A stretch of DNA of 63,570 nucleotides from an uncultured Novosphingobium sp. (GTDB lineage Bacteria > Pseudomonadota > Alphaproteobacteria > Sphingomonadales > Sphingomonadaceae). The stretch's first letter is position 1. Each line of letters starts with the position of its first letter. A program made the position numbers and the translations under genes. This document shows positions 44,154-52,057 of this stretch, piece after piece. The DNA lies in NCBI GenBank assembly GCA_937996535.1, contig CALKVF010000111.1:1-63570 (forward strand), read 5' to 3'. The notes under the pieces are model-generated. The model saw only the letters and a list, made by a program, of their open reading frames with translations. It had not been told where the DNA came from and did no database searches.

Positions 44154-44442
44154 GACCGAAACGGGTTACCCCCGCCTGACGGAAGCTGTCAGTGATATTT
44201 ACCATAACCAGTTTTGAAAATTCGGCAAGCCCCTCATGTGGCTAACGAAATTTCCCCACGCGAGCACACCGCGCGCAGCACGATTGCCCGCCAGACCGTA
44301 GCGGTCAGGGTCAAATTTCAAAGGAGAGGGGGAAGTTTGAGGCCGCCAATCGCTTGGCGGCCCCAGTCTGGCCTGCCTGCGACCCGTCAGGCACGAATGC
44401 CCGCGGAACAAGCCAGAATGTTCATATTGCAGTTTTGAATGT

Positions 44443-44483
44443 AAGCGATTGCTTGCGAATTGCCAAGCATTAACTTGCGTTAA
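44443..44483 (+). promoter_or_regulatory. Cluster of inverted repeats upstream of the single TetR gene
   Basis: Three overlapping dyads: AAGC-GATT-GCTT (44443-44454), GCTTG-N8-CAAGC (44451-44468) and TTAAC-TTGC-GTTAA (44470-44483). They lie about 160-200 bases before the preferred start of the regulator and may be its operator or promoter control region. Confidence 0.4.
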
Positions 44484-44639
44484 GATCGGCGCGAGCGGCG
44501 AATCGCAACCGGAATGGGCCAAATCCCCTCGTGAATGAATCAATTGCCGCCGGGCATGAAAGTGGCAGCCCCCCTTGCCAAATTGACCAAGTGGTCACAA
44601 ACCCCGCGCGTTCGCACTCAAATGGGATCAGGGGGCACA

Positions 44640-45284
44640 GTGAACGCTGAACAAATTCCTGATAATTGGTACATTCCGGAGCGCGACCCTCAACGCCGCA
44701 CCCCCAGCCAAAAACGCAGCGAGCAAACCTGCTGCGCAATTCTTGAAGCCACAGATGCAATCCTCGCTGAACCGGGCAGCCAATCGGTCACCACCAACCA
44801 CATAGCGCAGCGCGCCGGGGTCAATATTGCGACACTCTACCGTTACTTCGCCAGCGCGGATGACGTTGTGGCAACGTTGTACGAGCGACAGGCCGAGGAG
44901 CGGCGCATAGCACTACTCAATACCGTCCAGCAGACTGCGAACCGCCCTTGGCAGGAGCGCGTATGCAACGTCGTGGACGTGATCGTAGCCGAACGACGGC
45001 GCCAAAAAAGCTGCAGCACCCTGCGCCGCAGGATGCAAGCGTCACCTCAATTGATGGCAATTGAGCGTGCAGTCTCAGCCACATCCGGCGAATTAATTTC
45101 CCAAACCATGCGGCGTTATCGCGATATTCCAATCGCTGAAGCGCGAATGGCAGGGGGCATCGCGACCGACATGCTGACTGCCTTGCTCGACACTTGGGAA
45201 CAGGAAACCCCGCGCCTGCCGGAGGCCAAGATCGACGAGCTCAAGAAAGCGCTGGTCGCCTACTTGTCGCTCTATATCGGCTAA
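44640..45284 (+). CDS. TetR family transcriptional regulator
   Basis: A 214-residue regulator if GTG 44640 is used (AGGGGG lies four bases upstream); ATG 44535 or 44622 would add 35 or 6 residues. The helix-turn-helix is VTTNHIAQRAGVNIATLYRY followed by FASADDVVATLYERQ. The C-terminal ligand domain has low similarity to named groups. Base composition is less GC-rich than the surrounding core genes. It is the last chromosomal gene before the integrated element. Targets are unknown. Confidence 0.85.
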   Translation: MNAEQIPDNWYIPERDPQRRTPSQKRSEQTCCAILEATDAILAEPGSQSVTTNHIAQRAGVNIATLYRYFASADDVVATLYERQAEERRIALLNTVQQTANRPWQERVCNVVDVIVAERRRQKSCSTLRRRMQASPQLMAIERAVSATSGELISQTMRRYRDIPIAEARMAGGIATDMLTALLDTWEQETPRLPEAKIDELKKALVAYLSLYIG

Positions 45285-45343
45285 GCCGAACGCGGCATCG
45301 CCCCGCGCCGCAAGGGCGCCAGGCAATCACGATCTTGGGAAGG

Positions 45344-45392
45344 AACTGGAGCGGGCGAAGGGATTCGAACCCTCGACCCCAACCTTGGCAAG
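45344..45392 (-). repeat. Left attachment site: duplicated 3' half of tRNA-Gly
   Basis: This 49-bp sequence is identical to 58500-58548 and covers the tRNA-Gly 3' half from the CCA end through the anticodon loop. The next base inward differs (A at 45393 against G at 58549). It is a tRNA fragment and not a functional tRNA, as the 5' half is absent. Confidence 0.95.
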
Positions 45393-45447
45393 ATTCGGCG
45401 CTATAAAATTAAGGATAAATTTCAGATTGTTATAGAGTTAGTAAAAA

Positions 45448-45468
45448 ATCCGAACATGATCCGAACAT
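45448..45468. repeat. Left pair of ATCCGAACAT repeats (candidate integrase arm sites)
   Basis: ATCCGAACAT occurs at 45448-45457 and again at 45459-45468, 11 bases apart, 55 bases inside the left attachment site. The same motif is found near the right end. Position, spacing and pairing fit arm-type binding sites of a tyrosine integrase. Confidence 0.7.
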
Positions 45469-45524
45469 TCCCAATTTCATCAAATTATTGTTTTTGTGAT
45501 AATTTTTAGAAGCGCAATGCAATC

Positions 45525-46187
45525 TCAAAGGGTGTGTGAAAGGTAGAAGCGGAAATCTGAAGCCCATAGAGCAAAATTGTCGGCGTGCTCGATGATCCAG
45601 CTGAGCTCCTCCTCTTCCGACTCCCGATCACCGTAGACACAACCGGACAGGCGCCACTGCACAAGGATGCCACGGATACGTTCGGCAGTAGCTCGGATTT
45701 GATCTGGGTGACCGATCCAAAGGTCCGCCGCCAAGACCATATTTCCGATGATCCGAGCATTTGAATAATCAGCCGGATTGCTCGCTAACAGCTCATCGGA
45801 CTGTGCCCACAGTTCATCATCGGGCTCTCTATCGCCGAAAATGATATCAAGCATTGTCGGAAAGAGGTGCGCCAGACGCACAGACATATCGAACGGCAAG
45901 CCTGATTTTACCCAGAGGAGTTGAATGCCCTCTTCAGCGAGACGTTTCACGCCTTGTGGCGTTCCAGTCAGGGGAACAGGCCGCGCCGGCACCTTGTTCC
46001 ATTCCTCGATCAGTTGGGCCTGTCGATCCACACCAAACAGCTCGACCATCAGCAGTCGCGTCGCCGAGATTCCCCGGATGGATTGGTCGCAAGCCGCCGC
46101 ATCCCGCAACGCGAGGTAGATCTCTCGAAAATACCGCACATTATTCCGATCGGGGTCATTTCGTGATTGTGACAATAGTATTTCCAT
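45525..46187 (-). CDS. Hypothetical protein of the element (unknown function)
   Basis: A 220-residue, probably helical cytoplasmic protein without a signal peptide or recognised domain. It is acidic near the C-terminus (GDRESEEEELSWIIEHADNF). With ATG 46187 it overlaps the end of the upstream lipoprotein gene by 32 bases in another frame, so the two would be translationally linked; a later in-frame ATG at 46049 would remove the overlap. Lipoprotein plus small cytoplasmic partner could be a two-gene unit. I do not recognise the family. Confidence 0.7.
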   Translation of the reverse strand: MEILLSQSRNDPDRNNVRYFREIYLALRDAAACDQSIRGISATRLLMVELFGVDRQAQLIEEWNKVPARPVPLTGTPQGVKRLAEEGIQLLWVKSGLPFDMSVRLAHLFPTMLDIIFGDREPDDELWAQSDELLASNPADYSNARIIGNMVLAADLWIGHPDQIRATAERIRGILVQWRLSGCVYGDRESEEEELSWIIEHADNFALWASDFRFYLSHTL

Positions 46188-46887
46188 CGGTGGTGTTTTG
46201 AACCGAGTAATTAATACTCTTTTTCACCCAGCCCCAATCCTTTAGCTCCACCTTCAAATCAGCCGAGCAATCAATCCTGCGTGACGTTTCGTCCTTAAAA
46301 TTAATAACTATATTCGACAAACTGTAGCCAATTAAATCATAAGATTTTCTGTACCATTCGGCCAACTTGCCAAATAGTGAATTTTCATATGCCTCTCGGG
46401 ATTTATTTCTTTGATTTAATTTTTCATAAAAACCATCAATCTGATCACTATGTTGACTTGGCTTGAAATTCCCAGAGTAACAATCATCATAGCGAAGAAG
46501 GTCTGCATCCCATACGCCATTCCAGTTCGTTTTCAGCCAATCTGGATTGGACTGACGCGCTCTTTGATCTGCATTTCCACATTTTCCGAATTGAAAATTC
46601 CTGTCCTGAAGCCATTTTTCTAAATTTTCAGCATCAGAATCGAGCTTATCTTCAATCAACTTATTGTGATGGATTTGCTCAAACATCCTCATGTTCAGGT
46701 AATTATAGGTCTGACTTTTTTCGTAGGATACTGGGGCATATAGTAGATCATTCAAAATGAACGTCTCGTCTTTTCCTGACGCGTTAACAATTCCAGCCAG
46801 CGTAGATGTAGAGTCACAGCTTGGCCCACTGGAACAAGCGGTCAGACCACCCAGCATTGAAATAGCTAGAATTCTCTTAACGGTCAT
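46156..46887 (-). CDS. Putative lipoprotein of the element
   Basis: A 243-residue protein. ATG 46887 gives TVKRILAISMLGGLTACSSG, a signal peptide with the lipobox LTAC and lipidated Cys at about residue 18. The mature part is Asn/Asp/Tyr-rich with further cysteines (FGKCGNAD, DDCYSG, RRIDCSAD) and an amphipathic middle. The base composition is the most AT-rich of the coding genes here. It is an envelope protein of unknown function, possibly with an exclusion or surface role given its position in a mobile element. A longer start at 46935 would lose the signal peptide. Confidence 0.75.
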   Translation of the reverse strand: MTVKRILAISMLGGLTACSSGPSCDSTSTLAGIVNASGKDETFILNDLLYAPVSYEKSQTYNYLNMRMFEQIHHNKLIEDKLDSDAENLEKWLQDRNFQFGKCGNADQRARQSNPDWLKTNWNGVWDADLLRYDDCYSGNFKPSQHSDQIDGFYEKLNQRNKSREAYENSLFGKLAEWYRKSYDLIGYSLSNIVINFKDETSRRIDCSADLKVELKDWGWVKKSINYSVQNTTDGNTIVTITK

Positions 46888-46976
46888 TTGCCACCCCCTT
46901 ATGCACCCCAGCATAGGAGCGGGTCGATCAATCAAACCAAGTGCCCATTCAACACCGCATTTCGGCGTTAATTTAC

Positions 46977-46994
46977 AACGACGTATAACGACGT
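46977..46994 (+). promoter_or_regulatory. Two AACGACGT direct repeats upstream of the winged-helix gene
   Basis: AACGACGT at 46977-46984 and 46987-46994 are exact copies spaced by one helical turn (10 bases), 60 bases before the winged-helix start. They are a candidate operator for that regulator, lying between it and the divergent lipoprotein gene. Confidence 0.4.
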
Positions 46995-47053
46995 TTAATG
47001 TTGATTTTCAAATAGGTAGGTGGACGGCGAGGGAAACGTCGGACACGAGGGCA

Positions 47054-47371
47054 ATGACACTTACTGTCGTGTTGAGATCGATCGAGAACGTAACTCAGAC
47101 GAAGTGCCTGACGTGTGATTGCGAGATCATTTTATCGGTTTTTTATCAGCCGGATATGTCTGCGGGAATGCTGTTTGAATGCAGTCGGTATTCCAGCACG
47201 ACGTTCTACGCGACGCTCAAAAGGCTAGCCGACAATGGTGTAGTGGTCGCCCATACGGATCCAAAGGATCGGCGATCCAATGTGTACAGACTTAATGAGC
47301 CATTCCAGAAGGCGATAGAGGCCGTGATGGTAACCGAGCGAGATGCGCCCAGCAAGCTCAATCACAGCTAG
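47054..47371 (+). CDS. Small winged-helix (MarR/PadR-like) regulator
   Basis: A 105-residue protein. ATG 47054 has GAGG just upstream. Residues about 45-90 form a winged helix: the recognition part is CSRYSSTTFYATLKRLADNG, and VVAHTDPKDRRSNVYRLNEP is the beta-wing, as in MarR. The flanking dimerisation helices are short, so it is a minimal regulator. It is divergent from the lipoprotein gene and convergent with the immunity-like gene, overlapping its stop by four bases. Targets are unknown. Confidence 0.7.
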   Translation: MTLTVVLRSIENVTQTKCLTCDCEIILSVFYQPDMSAGMLFECSRYSSTTFYATLKRLADNGVVVAHTDPKDRRSNVYRLNEPFQKAIEAVMVTERDAPSKLNHS

Positions 47372-48228
47372 CTGTTAGGCGGCGCCCTATCGACTGCATC
47401 CCTCACAAGGCTCAGCGCAAGGGCAACTATCCAGCCTAACAGGGTCCATCCGAGAAACACGTTCAAGGTTAGGATCGTCCGAGCTTTCCGCTTGCGGCGC
47501 CCAAATGCGATGGCGCTTGGCACAAAATACAAGGCTCCTGCGATGGCGAGTACCGCCTTCAGATAACTGCGATCATCGGACACACCTGGAGGCAAAGATG
47601 CTGATTGCTCGGGCACGCCACTTTCAACGCCTCGCAGAGGTCCTGACGGATTTTCCTCCCTGCAATAGCTGGGTTCACTGCGAAGCTCGGTGATCGCTGC
47701 ATTATCGCCCGCCAAAGCTCCGGCGACAACTGATCCACAATGTGTGTCAGGGTGCTTCAGATAGATGTCGGCAGCGTTTGCGGCGCAGACACTGCACATC
47801 CCGATGTGCAGCAGTGCGGTATCGATATCGTCGAACCGCAGAGCCTCCTTGGAATTTTTGGAACGATCCACAATGACTTGATAGCGCACTTCATCGCCAT
47901 CCATGCCGGGGGCAAGCGGATAGGCTGATCCGATCATGCAGTTTGTCAGCCTAAGCGCTTCAACCCGTCGGCCAGCCTTGGTGAGATACCGTGGGTAGCA
48001 GTAGCCCCCATGCGAGCAGAATGCTGAATCGCCCGTCTTCCGGTTCACTACGTACTGGGTCACCGCGTCGTCGATCTCGCCCTTTTTCAAAAAGGAGGGA
48101 TCGGAATCACTCGGGTCGCCATCGTTCCACATAGGTACATCGGTGAGAGCAATGGCATTACAAATGTCGGCGGCGGCAGCGGGCGAAGCACTGGCGGCCA
48201 GAAGCGCCACTAGAAGGATCGTTTTCAT
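47368..48228 (-). CDS. Secreted Cys-rich protein fused to a superinfection-immunity-like membrane domain
   Basis: A 286-residue protein. Residues 1-20 are a signal peptide (MKTILLVALLAASASPAAAA). Residues 21-215 form a soluble domain with many cysteines (SAFCSHGGYCYP, IGMCSVCAANA). Residues about 222-280 are two membrane segments joined by a basic turn: ALYFVPSAIAFGRRKRKART then LNVFLGWTLLGWIVALALSL. This tail closely matches the Imm_superinfect family (T4 Imm-like), which blocks DNA entry by superinfecting phage. The fusion to an extracytoplasmic Cys-rich domain is unusual. The function of the soluble domain is unknown. Confidence 0.72.
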   Translation of the reverse strand: MKTILLVALLAASASPAAAADICNAIALTDVPMWNDGDPSDSDPSFLKKGEIDDAVTQYVVNRKTGDSAFCSHGGYCYPRYLTKAGRRVEALRLTNCMIGSAYPLAPGMDGDEVRYQVIVDRSKNSKEALRFDDIDTALLHIGMCSVCAANAADIYLKHPDTHCGSVVAGALAGDNAAITELRSEPSYCREENPSGPLRGVESGVPEQSASLPPGVSDDRSYLKAVLAIAGALYFVPSAIAFGRRKRKARTILTLNVFLGWTLLGWIVALALSLVRDAVDRAPPNS

Positions 48229-48495
48229 ATGGAGTCCGTACCCGCTCTTTAAATCCTTAGAGTTCCGACACCACCTAATCCCGTTATCCCAAATCCATAC
48301 CCCTACTGAACGTTGATGGACAGCGAGATATGTAAATAATAATTTACATAATTATGATTATTTAAACGAATGGGGGAGTAGAACAGGGGTATATTGTTTT
48401 GTGTGTATATAATAAAATAAACAGTTGATCTACTCCACCCTCTTATTTTGATTGTTATTATTGATTAAGAAAATACAGATCAATTTTTAAATGAA
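48229..48495. other. AT-rich non-coding region downstream of the replication gene (candidate origin or control region)
   Basis: A 267-bp gap of very high AT content in a GC-rich window. It holds a perfect 9-bp inverted repeat TATGTAAAT-AATA-ATTTACATA at 48329-48350 and a spaced dyad GGAGTAGA (48375-48382) / TCTACTCC (48429-48436). Such a region beside a replication gene could be an origin or a control region. No gene is seen. Confidence 0.5.
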
Positions 48496-51400
48496 TTAAT
48501 CCCTATCCAGCCATGGGTAGATTTTGAGGTAGTTTTTCGTGAGCAAATCCGAAACCTTGTTCATCCGCTCCACACACCCTCGGTCGATCTGGTATCCCTG
48601 AAGCCTCTTCTTATCGACTGTTACTCGAGATGATTCCTCAAGGCGGATACCAAAGCACCGGATGTACTCGTTGAACATCCTCACGGGATTTTCCTTGATG
48701 TCGCTCCGAACCGCCGTTCCGAACGCATCCTGCAGGATAACCCGGTTACCTATCGCAAATTCGATAAACTGGGAAAAATCGAGCTTCGTCACCTTCCTCT
48801 TGACCATCAGCTCACCGTTATCGATCAGCGGCGTGGTAAACATCAATCGTATAGCAAGTTCGTGCGGCTTTCCCTTGCCTAATGGAGTACGTGGATCGAA
48901 CACTGACCGAATTATGGGGATGTAGGTTTTGGTATTTTTTCCGGGTTCAAATACCAGCCTGTAAGCCGAAGCCTTATCTATGATCGCTCCGTGAGCGTAG
49001 ATTTCCACCATCTCCTTGGTGACGGGTTTCTGCCACAACCTCTCGATAGTCGCGCGTTCAAGCGCGATCCGGTTGTCACCTCTGATCTGTATCCCTCGAC
49101 GTTTTTTCGCGGATAGTTCTATGTATTCCTGATCGGTCAGCTCTCGCGCGTGAATGACCTGATCGACATACTCCTTCCGCACCGCCTGCTCCGCCGTGGT
49201 GAACGGGTCCTGAGGTTGCTGTCCATTTGTTTTGTTTTTCGGAGTGCTAGCGGCGACATTGTTGATATCCCAACCCGTCTCCGTCCGAAGCTTTTTAAAC
49301 AGTTTTCGGATATTGTTTTGGGAAGCCCACTGAGCAACCCGGACGTGGGTAACGAGGTTAAGCAGAGGGTCGTCGCGGTCATATTCTAGTTGTCCTGATG
49401 GATTGTAGAATGGTTTGACCACGTGGGGTACGTACTTCGCCCGGACAAGGTGATCCCTCACCACATCGGTATTCGTCTCAAAGTTGGTGAAACCACCACC
49501 GAACCACACCGAGACATTTCCAGGATTACGAACCCTCGCAAGCTGTTGATCAATATCGGTATGTTTATTCACATAGGGGGTGAACAAGCCGATCACCTCA
49601 TCGACCTCACAAGCTCCACCGGGAAACGTGATATCGATCCCCGTTCCCAGTGATGGTGAGCAAACCACAACCTGCACGGTGAGGATGTCCCGTTGGATGT
49701 TTTGTATGAAACGGGCCTCATCTTCGTTCTGGCTGTTGTCGGAATCGATCGCCACCATCTTCAGCGTTTCGCCGAACCGTGTCCGCAGCATCATCGCCAC
49801 TGTCTTGACTGTGCCCCGCGAGTTGCTGGCGACGAAGCAGCGTTTCCCAGCCGCCACCGCATCGGTCAGCCGGGACATGATGTCAGATCGGGATGAATAT
49901 AGGTTGATCACCCGCCTATGCTCAACCTCCAGCGGTTTGTTGTAGACTATCCTTAATCTATCGCCCCACAAGTCAGGGCGCAGGTCCTTGAGCGCATGTA
50001 GCGAGATCATGCCGAGATCGGCATCGAGCAAATATATCGATCTGGCGTCACTCAGGACGCGCGCAAGCGCGGCAAAGACCTCGGTCGTCGACAGGTTTTT
50101 CTTGATCGTGTCGGAAAGCAGATGACTGAACACCTGCTCGCTCTCGTCGATGATGACGGTATCGTATTTCGGCCCACCGATGATCTTTGGCAGGCTGTCG
50201 AGACAGATCGCGTAACCGAACCTACGGCGATAGTGGTTGATCGTTTCGCTGTCGCCGCCGTCTGAGTCCTGACCTACATCGATATCCCAATTTGAAGGTG
50301 GCATGTCCACCAGATCGGATAGCTTGATTAACGGATCGGATGAGGAGTGTTTTTCCTCGATTGGCGGCCCGAGGTAGCAATCTATCCCTAAACGTAATGC
50401 AGCCTCGCGGATCAAAAGCCGCCTGTGGCCTATCAATAAAACGTTGTTCGATTTGTCCTTTCGTCCCATGCGCGATGGAAAGCGTTGTTCTCTGATCTGT
50501 TCGATCATGGCTGCAATCGCAGTCGTCTTGCCGGATCCCTTTGGCGATTTGACCAAGGTGATTCCCGGTTCGTAAGTCAACGGGGGGAGGTGCTTTCGTT
50601 GAACCTCTATGATGTTCGGATCGGGTGGAAACATCGCAACCAGTGGATTGGTAGCTTCCAGCACCTCCTGCGCCGCCGTCCGGCGACGTTCCTTCACTAG
50701 AAAGTCGAACGCATCGAAGTCGTAACCACTTGGAGCCTCAGTCCAGAACGTCATTCGGCACGTGGCGCACCATACCCCCTTTGACCCCTTTTGCGATTGG
50801 ACCACCATCGCGCTCGGGTTCTCATCGGCGTGGATAGGGCAGTGTACCGGCGTCTGTGCGGATAAGTTCTTCAACGGCGCAAACATGCCATTGCGTTGCC
50901 TGACCTCAATACCGCGCGGAAGCCGGGTCTTGGCTTGTATCGCCGCATTCGAGTCACTACCGTTTTGCAGCTTGACCAGTTGTCGCTGATCAGCTCCGAG
51001 CGCGATCAACCTGTCCGCTTCGTACTTCGGCAATGTCCCGCCGAGATGGATTATCTCGGCATTGGTGTTCCCATAAAACATCCGGGCCGCATCTCTAACC
51101 GACCGGTCGCCATCCAGCGCGACACCAACACCAGCAAGGCAGTTGGCCCAGTCCATGGCTACCGTAATCGTATCATCGAGCAGGAACACGACGCGAAAGC
51201 GTTCGCTGTCCTCGGTATGGGAAACGGTCGTATAGATGAACGTGGCGTGGTCGCGGACCAGCGGAACTTGCTGCACGTCCTCAAGTGAAGCAGTTCCGTC
51301 AATGTCGGCCGCCACAAAGTCCGCGCAGTGGAAATTGACGGTCTTGCGGTGCCCGCCATCGTACCATGCACCTATCGCCCACCCTTCGCGGACAGCTTCG

Positions 51401-51519
51401 ATCAACTCGTCCTTGGTAATCTCACCATCCTGCCAACCTAACGCCTGATTAATCGGGGCGCCTCTGCCGGGTTTATTGAGGATGTGAGGCGCTACGCCGA
51501 TTTTATATTTTTGCTGCAC
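48496..51519 (-). CDS. Primase-helicase replication protein (CyRepA1-like, PrimPol + zinc + SF2-type helicase)
   Basis: A 1007-residue protein starting at GTG 51519. Residues 60-150 look like an archaeo-eukaryotic primase core: Asp72-x-Asp74 (VAADIDG), Ser100-His101, Arg107 to Asp115 (ERFRVVFLLD), and RDAARMFYG. A CHC2-like zinc site follows (Cys227, His230, Cys251, Cys254). Residues 325-332 are Walker A (SPKGSGKT), and VIIDESEQVF near 455 is Walker B; SPSLGTGIDI and QQLARVRNPG resemble late helicase motifs. This layout fits plasmid or phage replication proteins related to origin-binding helicases. It is divergent from a CopG-like gene and likely starts replication of the excised element. Confidence 0.82.
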   Translation of the reverse strand: MQQKYKIGVAPHILNKPGRGAPINQALGWQDGEITKDELIEAVREGWAIGAWYDGGHRKTVNFHCADFVAADIDGTASLEDVQQVPLVRDHATFIYTTVSHTEDSERFRVVFLLDDTITVAMDWANCLAGVGVALDGDRSVRDAARMFYGNTNAEIIHLGGTLPKYEADRLIALGADQRQLVKLQNGSDSNAAIQAKTRLPRGIEVRQRNGMFAPLKNLSAQTPVHCPIHADENPSAMVVQSQKGSKGVWCATCRMTFWTEAPSGYDFDAFDFLVKERRRTAAQEVLEATNPLVAMFPPDPNIIEVQRKHLPPLTYEPGITLVKSPKGSGKTTAIAAMIEQIREQRFPSRMGRKDKSNNVLLIGHRRLLIREAALRLGIDCYLGPPIEEKHSSSDPLIKLSDLVDMPPSNWDIDVGQDSDGGDSETINHYRRRFGYAICLDSLPKIIGGPKYDTVIIDESEQVFSHLLSDTIKKNLSTTEVFAALARVLSDARSIYLLDADLGMISLHALKDLRPDLWGDRLRIVYNKPLEVEHRRVINLYSSRSDIMSRLTDAVAAGKRCFVASNSRGTVKTVAMMLRTRFGETLKMVAIDSDNSQNEDEARFIQNIQRDILTVQVVVCSPSLGTGIDITFPGGACEVDEVIGLFTPYVNKHTDIDQQLARVRNPGNVSVWFGGGFTNFETNTDVVRDHLVRAKYVPHVVKPFYNPSGQLEYDRDDPLLNLVTHVRVAQWASQNNIRKLFKKLRTETGWDINNVAASTPKNKTNGQQPQDPFTTAEQAVRKEYVDQVIHARELTDQEYIELSAKKRRGIQIRGDNRIALERATIERLWQKPVTKEMVEIYAHGAIIDKASAYRLVFEPGKNTKTYIPIIRSVFDPRTPLGKGKPHELAIRLMFTTPLIDNGELMVKRKVTKLDFSQFIEFAIGNRVILQDAFGTAVRSDIKENPVRMFNEYIRCFGIRLEESSRVTVDKKRLQGYQIDRGCVERMNKVSDLLTKNYLKIYPWLDRD

Positions 51520-51546
51520 AAACTACGCCCCGAAAATAATAATGTT

Positions 51547-51565
51547 ATAAATACCGTATATTTAT
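51547..51565. promoter_or_regulatory. Inverted repeat in the rep-copG divergent gap
   Basis: ATAAATA (51547-51553), CCGTA, TATTTAT (51559-51565) is a perfect 7-bp dyad in the centre of the 70-bp gap between the replication gene and the CopG-like gene. Its place and size fit an operator for the ribbon-helix-helix protein. Confidence 0.5.
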
Positions 51566-51589
51566 CAACACTTTATGGGAATGCGCGGT

Positions 51590-51940
51590 ATGGAAACCAC
51601 CCTCATCAACTTCAACCTCCCCACCGACCTCAAGGACAGCTTCGATGAAGTCTGTCGGATGAGTGGACGTACACGAACCTCGGTCCTCGTCGAGCTGATT
51701 ACCACCTACATCATAGATCAAAGCGCCATTCTCGAAGACCGTCGCAGTCGTTTGTATCTCGCTGGGAGGGCCATTGGAACAATCAGGCATTTTCGTGAGC
51801 AGGAGTCTTCACCGGCTGCTGACACTGACGAAACCGTGATCGGCGTTCATAGCCCGTCAGATTTCGATTTTGACGCATATGATGAAGATGAGGGGGATGT
51901 CCGGCTCGCCGTAGATGCGATCCTGCATAGGGACTGGTAA
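51590..51940 (+). CDS. CopG-like ribbon-helix-helix protein
   Basis: A 116-residue protein. Residues 1-45 form a ribbon-helix-helix: METTLINFNLPTDLKDSFDE gives the beta strand and first helix, and MSGRTRTSVLVELITTYI the second. The C-terminal half is acidic (FDFDAYDEDEGDVRL). ATG 51590 is preferred; ATG 51575 would add five residues. It is divergent from the replication protein, the arrangement used by CopG to limit plasmid copy number, so it probably represses the replication gene and itself. It heads a plus-strand run of four genes. Confidence 0.8.
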   Translation: METTLINFNLPTDLKDSFDEVCRMSGRTRTSVLVELITTYIIDQSAILEDRRSRLYLAGRAIGTIRHFREQESSPAADTDETVIGVHSPSDFDFDAYDEDEGDVRLAVDAILHRDW

Positions 51941-52057
51941 TCCATAACGCTCATGGATCAGCCATTCTAACGCCTTAAAACGACGACATATTAAGCTGTA
52001 TATCCTTGAATTCCGCCATGCAAACGAATGCCTCTCGAAGGTTGAAAGGCATTGCGG

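Larger units (their letters stand above)
44092..44639. other. 548-bp intergenic region between the two TetR-type genes
   Basis: No convincing gene. A hairpin just after the double-TetR gene and a cluster of inverted repeats at 44443-44483 are listed separately. Short open frames here lack coding character. Confidence 0.5.

Noticed and set aside
44199..44543. Small genes in the gap between the two TetR genes
   Set aside because: Open frames of 74-114 codons on either strand lack ribosome-binding sites, family motifs and coding-type composition.
45356..45392. A second tRNA-Gly gene at the left end
   Set aside because: Only the 3' half matches; bases inward of 45392 do not form a D-arm or acceptor 5' strand, so it is the attachment-site duplicate.
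48229..48495. CRISPR-like or iteron array in the AT-rich region
   Set aside because: Only single dyads are present; there is no regular series of direct repeats or spacers. No CRISPR array was seen anywhere in the window.
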